Positions 62,931-64,000 of a DNA stretch of 64,000 nt are shown piece by piece. A program made the position numbers and the translations under genes. Under the pieces are notes generated by a model that was not told where the DNA came from, did no database searches, and saw nothing but the letters and a program-made list of their open reading frames with translations. The DNA comes from Paenibacillus rhizovicinus. Its GTDB lineage: Bacteria > Bacillota > Bacilli > Paenibacillales > Paenibacillaceae. Positions within the stretch are counted from its first letter, which is position 1. Every line of letters starts with the position of its first letter. The stretch spans positions 854,001 to 918,000 of the forward strand of contig NZ_CP048286.1 of the NCBI RefSeq assembly GCF_010365285.1. Reading direction: 5' to 3'.

Positions 62931-63524
62931 TTATTCCTCCGTTACTCCAACCGTTTCAATAGACGCTTCGCCTGCATCGTAGCGGTAAATCGTTACCGCC
63001 GTATCTCCGTATTCCGAATGCTTGAGCTGCCGGTAATGCGCAACCGATTCCGGATACCGATGCTCCGCGTCATGCTCGACGACGACCGTCGCGTCTTCCT
63101 CCAGCAAACCGCGAGTCGCCAGCTCCGTCATCAGATCGTCCATGTCCTTCATCCGGTAAGGCGGATCGAGAAAGACCAGGGCGAATTTCAGATCCCGTTT
63201 CGCCAGCGCCTTGACCGCCCGGACGGCATCCGTCCGATAAATCTCCGCGCGATCCGACAAGCCGGCAGCTTGCAGGTTCTGCTTGATGACCTCGATGCTC
63301 GCTCCTTCCAGATCGATAAAGACGGCGTTATCCGCGCCTCTGCTCATGGCCTCGATGCCGAGACCGCCTGTGCCGGCAAACAAATCAAGCACGGAGCCGC
63401 CGTCGAAATACGGACCGATCATGCTGAATATCGCTTCTTTGACTTTATCGGTCGTCGGGCGCGTGTTCTTGCCCGGCACCGCTTTTAAAGAACGGCCTTT
63501 GGCCGTGCCTGCGATTACTCTCAA
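62931..63524 (-). CDS. rsmD: 16S rRNA m2G966 methyltransferase RsmD
   Basis: Methylates G966 of 16S rRNA. The SAM-binding motif is VLDLFAGTGGLGIEAMSRGA and the catalytic motif is LVFLDPPYRMKDM. The start is taken as TTG at 63524 (MRVIAGTAKGRSLKAVPG) because AAAGGGG lies about 10 bases ahead and the family begins there; the frame is open to 63581. 197 residues. It forms a pair with coaD. Confidence 0.92.
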   Translation of the reverse strand: MRVIAGTAKGRSLKAVPGKNTRPTTDKVKEAIFSMIGPYFDGGSVLDLFAGTGGLGIEAMSRGADNAVFIDLEGASIEVIKQNLQAAGLSDRAEIYRTDAVRAVKALAKRDLKFALVFLDPPYRMKDMDDLMTELATRGLLEEDATVVVEHDAEHRYPESVAHYRQLKHSEYGDTAVTIYRYDAGEASIETVGVTEE

Positions 63525-63693
63525 TGCTGCTGCTTCCCCTTTCACGACCAAACAGGTTACATACGGTAAGTATCGTAACACATTTCATCCGAGGTGTTAA
63601 AGATTTGGTTGCTCGCTTAACTTATTTGCAAGATTCGCAAGCATGCCGGCATCATGCTCTTGATCATCCATACCTGCCAGCAAGGTCAAAAAA

Positions 63694-63720
63694 AGCGTTT
63701 CGCCGCCTGGGCGAAACGCT
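63694..63720 (-). terminator. Terminator after the ABC transporter ATPase gene
   Basis: Arms AGCGTTTCGCC / GGGCGAAACGCT have a short loop and are followed on the minus strand by TTTTTTT. The plus-strand side also has TTTTC. Confidence 0.85.
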
Positions 63721-63733
63721 TTTCTTCTAATAA

Positions 63734-64000
63734 TTAGGCATAATGGCAAGCTGCCCAATGGTTCGGTTCCACTTCGCGGAATGCCGGCACCTCCGCCGCG
63801 CATTTCTCGGTTGCGAACGGGCAGCGCGTACGGAACGGGCAACCGCTTGGCGGATTGACCGGACTTGGCAGATCGCCGGATAATACGATGCGTTCTTTGT
63901 TCGACACGACGTCGAGATCCGGAACCGGAATCGCCGACATCAAAGCTTTCGTGTACGGATGCTTCGGATTGGCATAGAGTTCTTCGCTTTCGGCGAGTTC
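63734..64000 (-). CDS. Oligopeptide/dipeptide ABC transporter ATP-binding protein, C-terminal end (partial)
   Basis: Only the last 88 residues are in the window. They show [15 protein letters not shown] and the Cys-rich [15 protein letters not shown] of the oligopeptide/dipeptide transporter C-terminal domain (OppF/DppF/DppD type), ending near HWAACHYA. The ATPase core lies beyond the right edge. The substrate cannot be told. The gene is followed by a strong terminator. Confidence 0.85.
   Translation of the reverse strand, partial: ELAESEELYANPKHPYTKALMSAIPVPDLDVVSNKERIVLSGDLPSPVNPPSGCPFRTRCPFATEKCAAEVPAFREVEPNHWAACHYA

Overview
The window comes from a low-to-mid GC Gram-positive bacterium, most likely Paenibacillaceae (Paenibacillus or a close relative). 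Gene order follows the Bacillus subtilis block rsmD-coaD-ylbJ-ylbM-yceD-rpmF / fapR-plsX-fabHDG-acpP-fabF-rnc-smc-ftsY-ylxM-ffh-rpsP-khpA-rimM-trmD-rplS-lepB-rbgA-rnhB-ylqG-ylqH / sucCD-dprA-topA-trmFO-hslVU-codY / fla-che. Nearly everything is on the minus strand, so the window is read biologically from right to left. I saw no rRNA, tRNA, CRISPR array, phage gene or transposase gene.

Layout in transcription order. At 63734-64000 is the tail of a peptide ABC transporter ATPase, followed by rsmD and coaD. The plus-strand genes ylbJ and tmcAL lie beside them. Divergent from tmcAL runs yceD-rpmF, and then the fatty-acid and phospholipid operon fapR-plsX-fabH-fabD-fabG-acpP-fabF, which has a FapR operator on its promoter. 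Next come rnc and smc, ftsY, and the SRP/ribosome cluster ylxM-ffh-rpsP-khpA, then rimM-trmD, rplS, lepB, rbgA and rnhB. A pair of orphan flagellar-type genes (a FliK-like and a FlhB-tail protein) and a YraN nuclease follow. A plus-strand pair, dinB-like and comM, is inserted before sucCD, dprA-topA-trmFO, hslVU and codY. From 22786 down to 1 is one long flagellar/chemotaxis operon, flgB to cheB (cheB is cut by the window edge). It encodes the rod, MS ring, switch, export apparatus, hook and assembly GTPases.

The least ordinary part is 53.8-61.2 kb. Two diverged copies of a hairpin-rich non-coding repeat lie in opposite orientation, one between fabD and fabG and one between tmcAL and ylbJ. 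The right copy carries a four-unit tandem array of about 90 bp. The fabD-fabG gap also holds a nested palindrome of about 134 bp, and fabG has no normal start codon, only AUA after a Shine-Dalgarno. Other signals worth a look are a LexA-type box in the dinB-like promoter, a hairpin that buries the comM ribosome-binding site, two divergent promoters sharing one -35 site, an L19-leader-like stem, and a two-copy palindromic repeat in the flhB-fliR and khpA-rimM gaps.

All gene calls come from reading conserved motifs and gene order by eye; no search was run. Starts were chosen by Shine-Dalgarno spacing and family N-termini.
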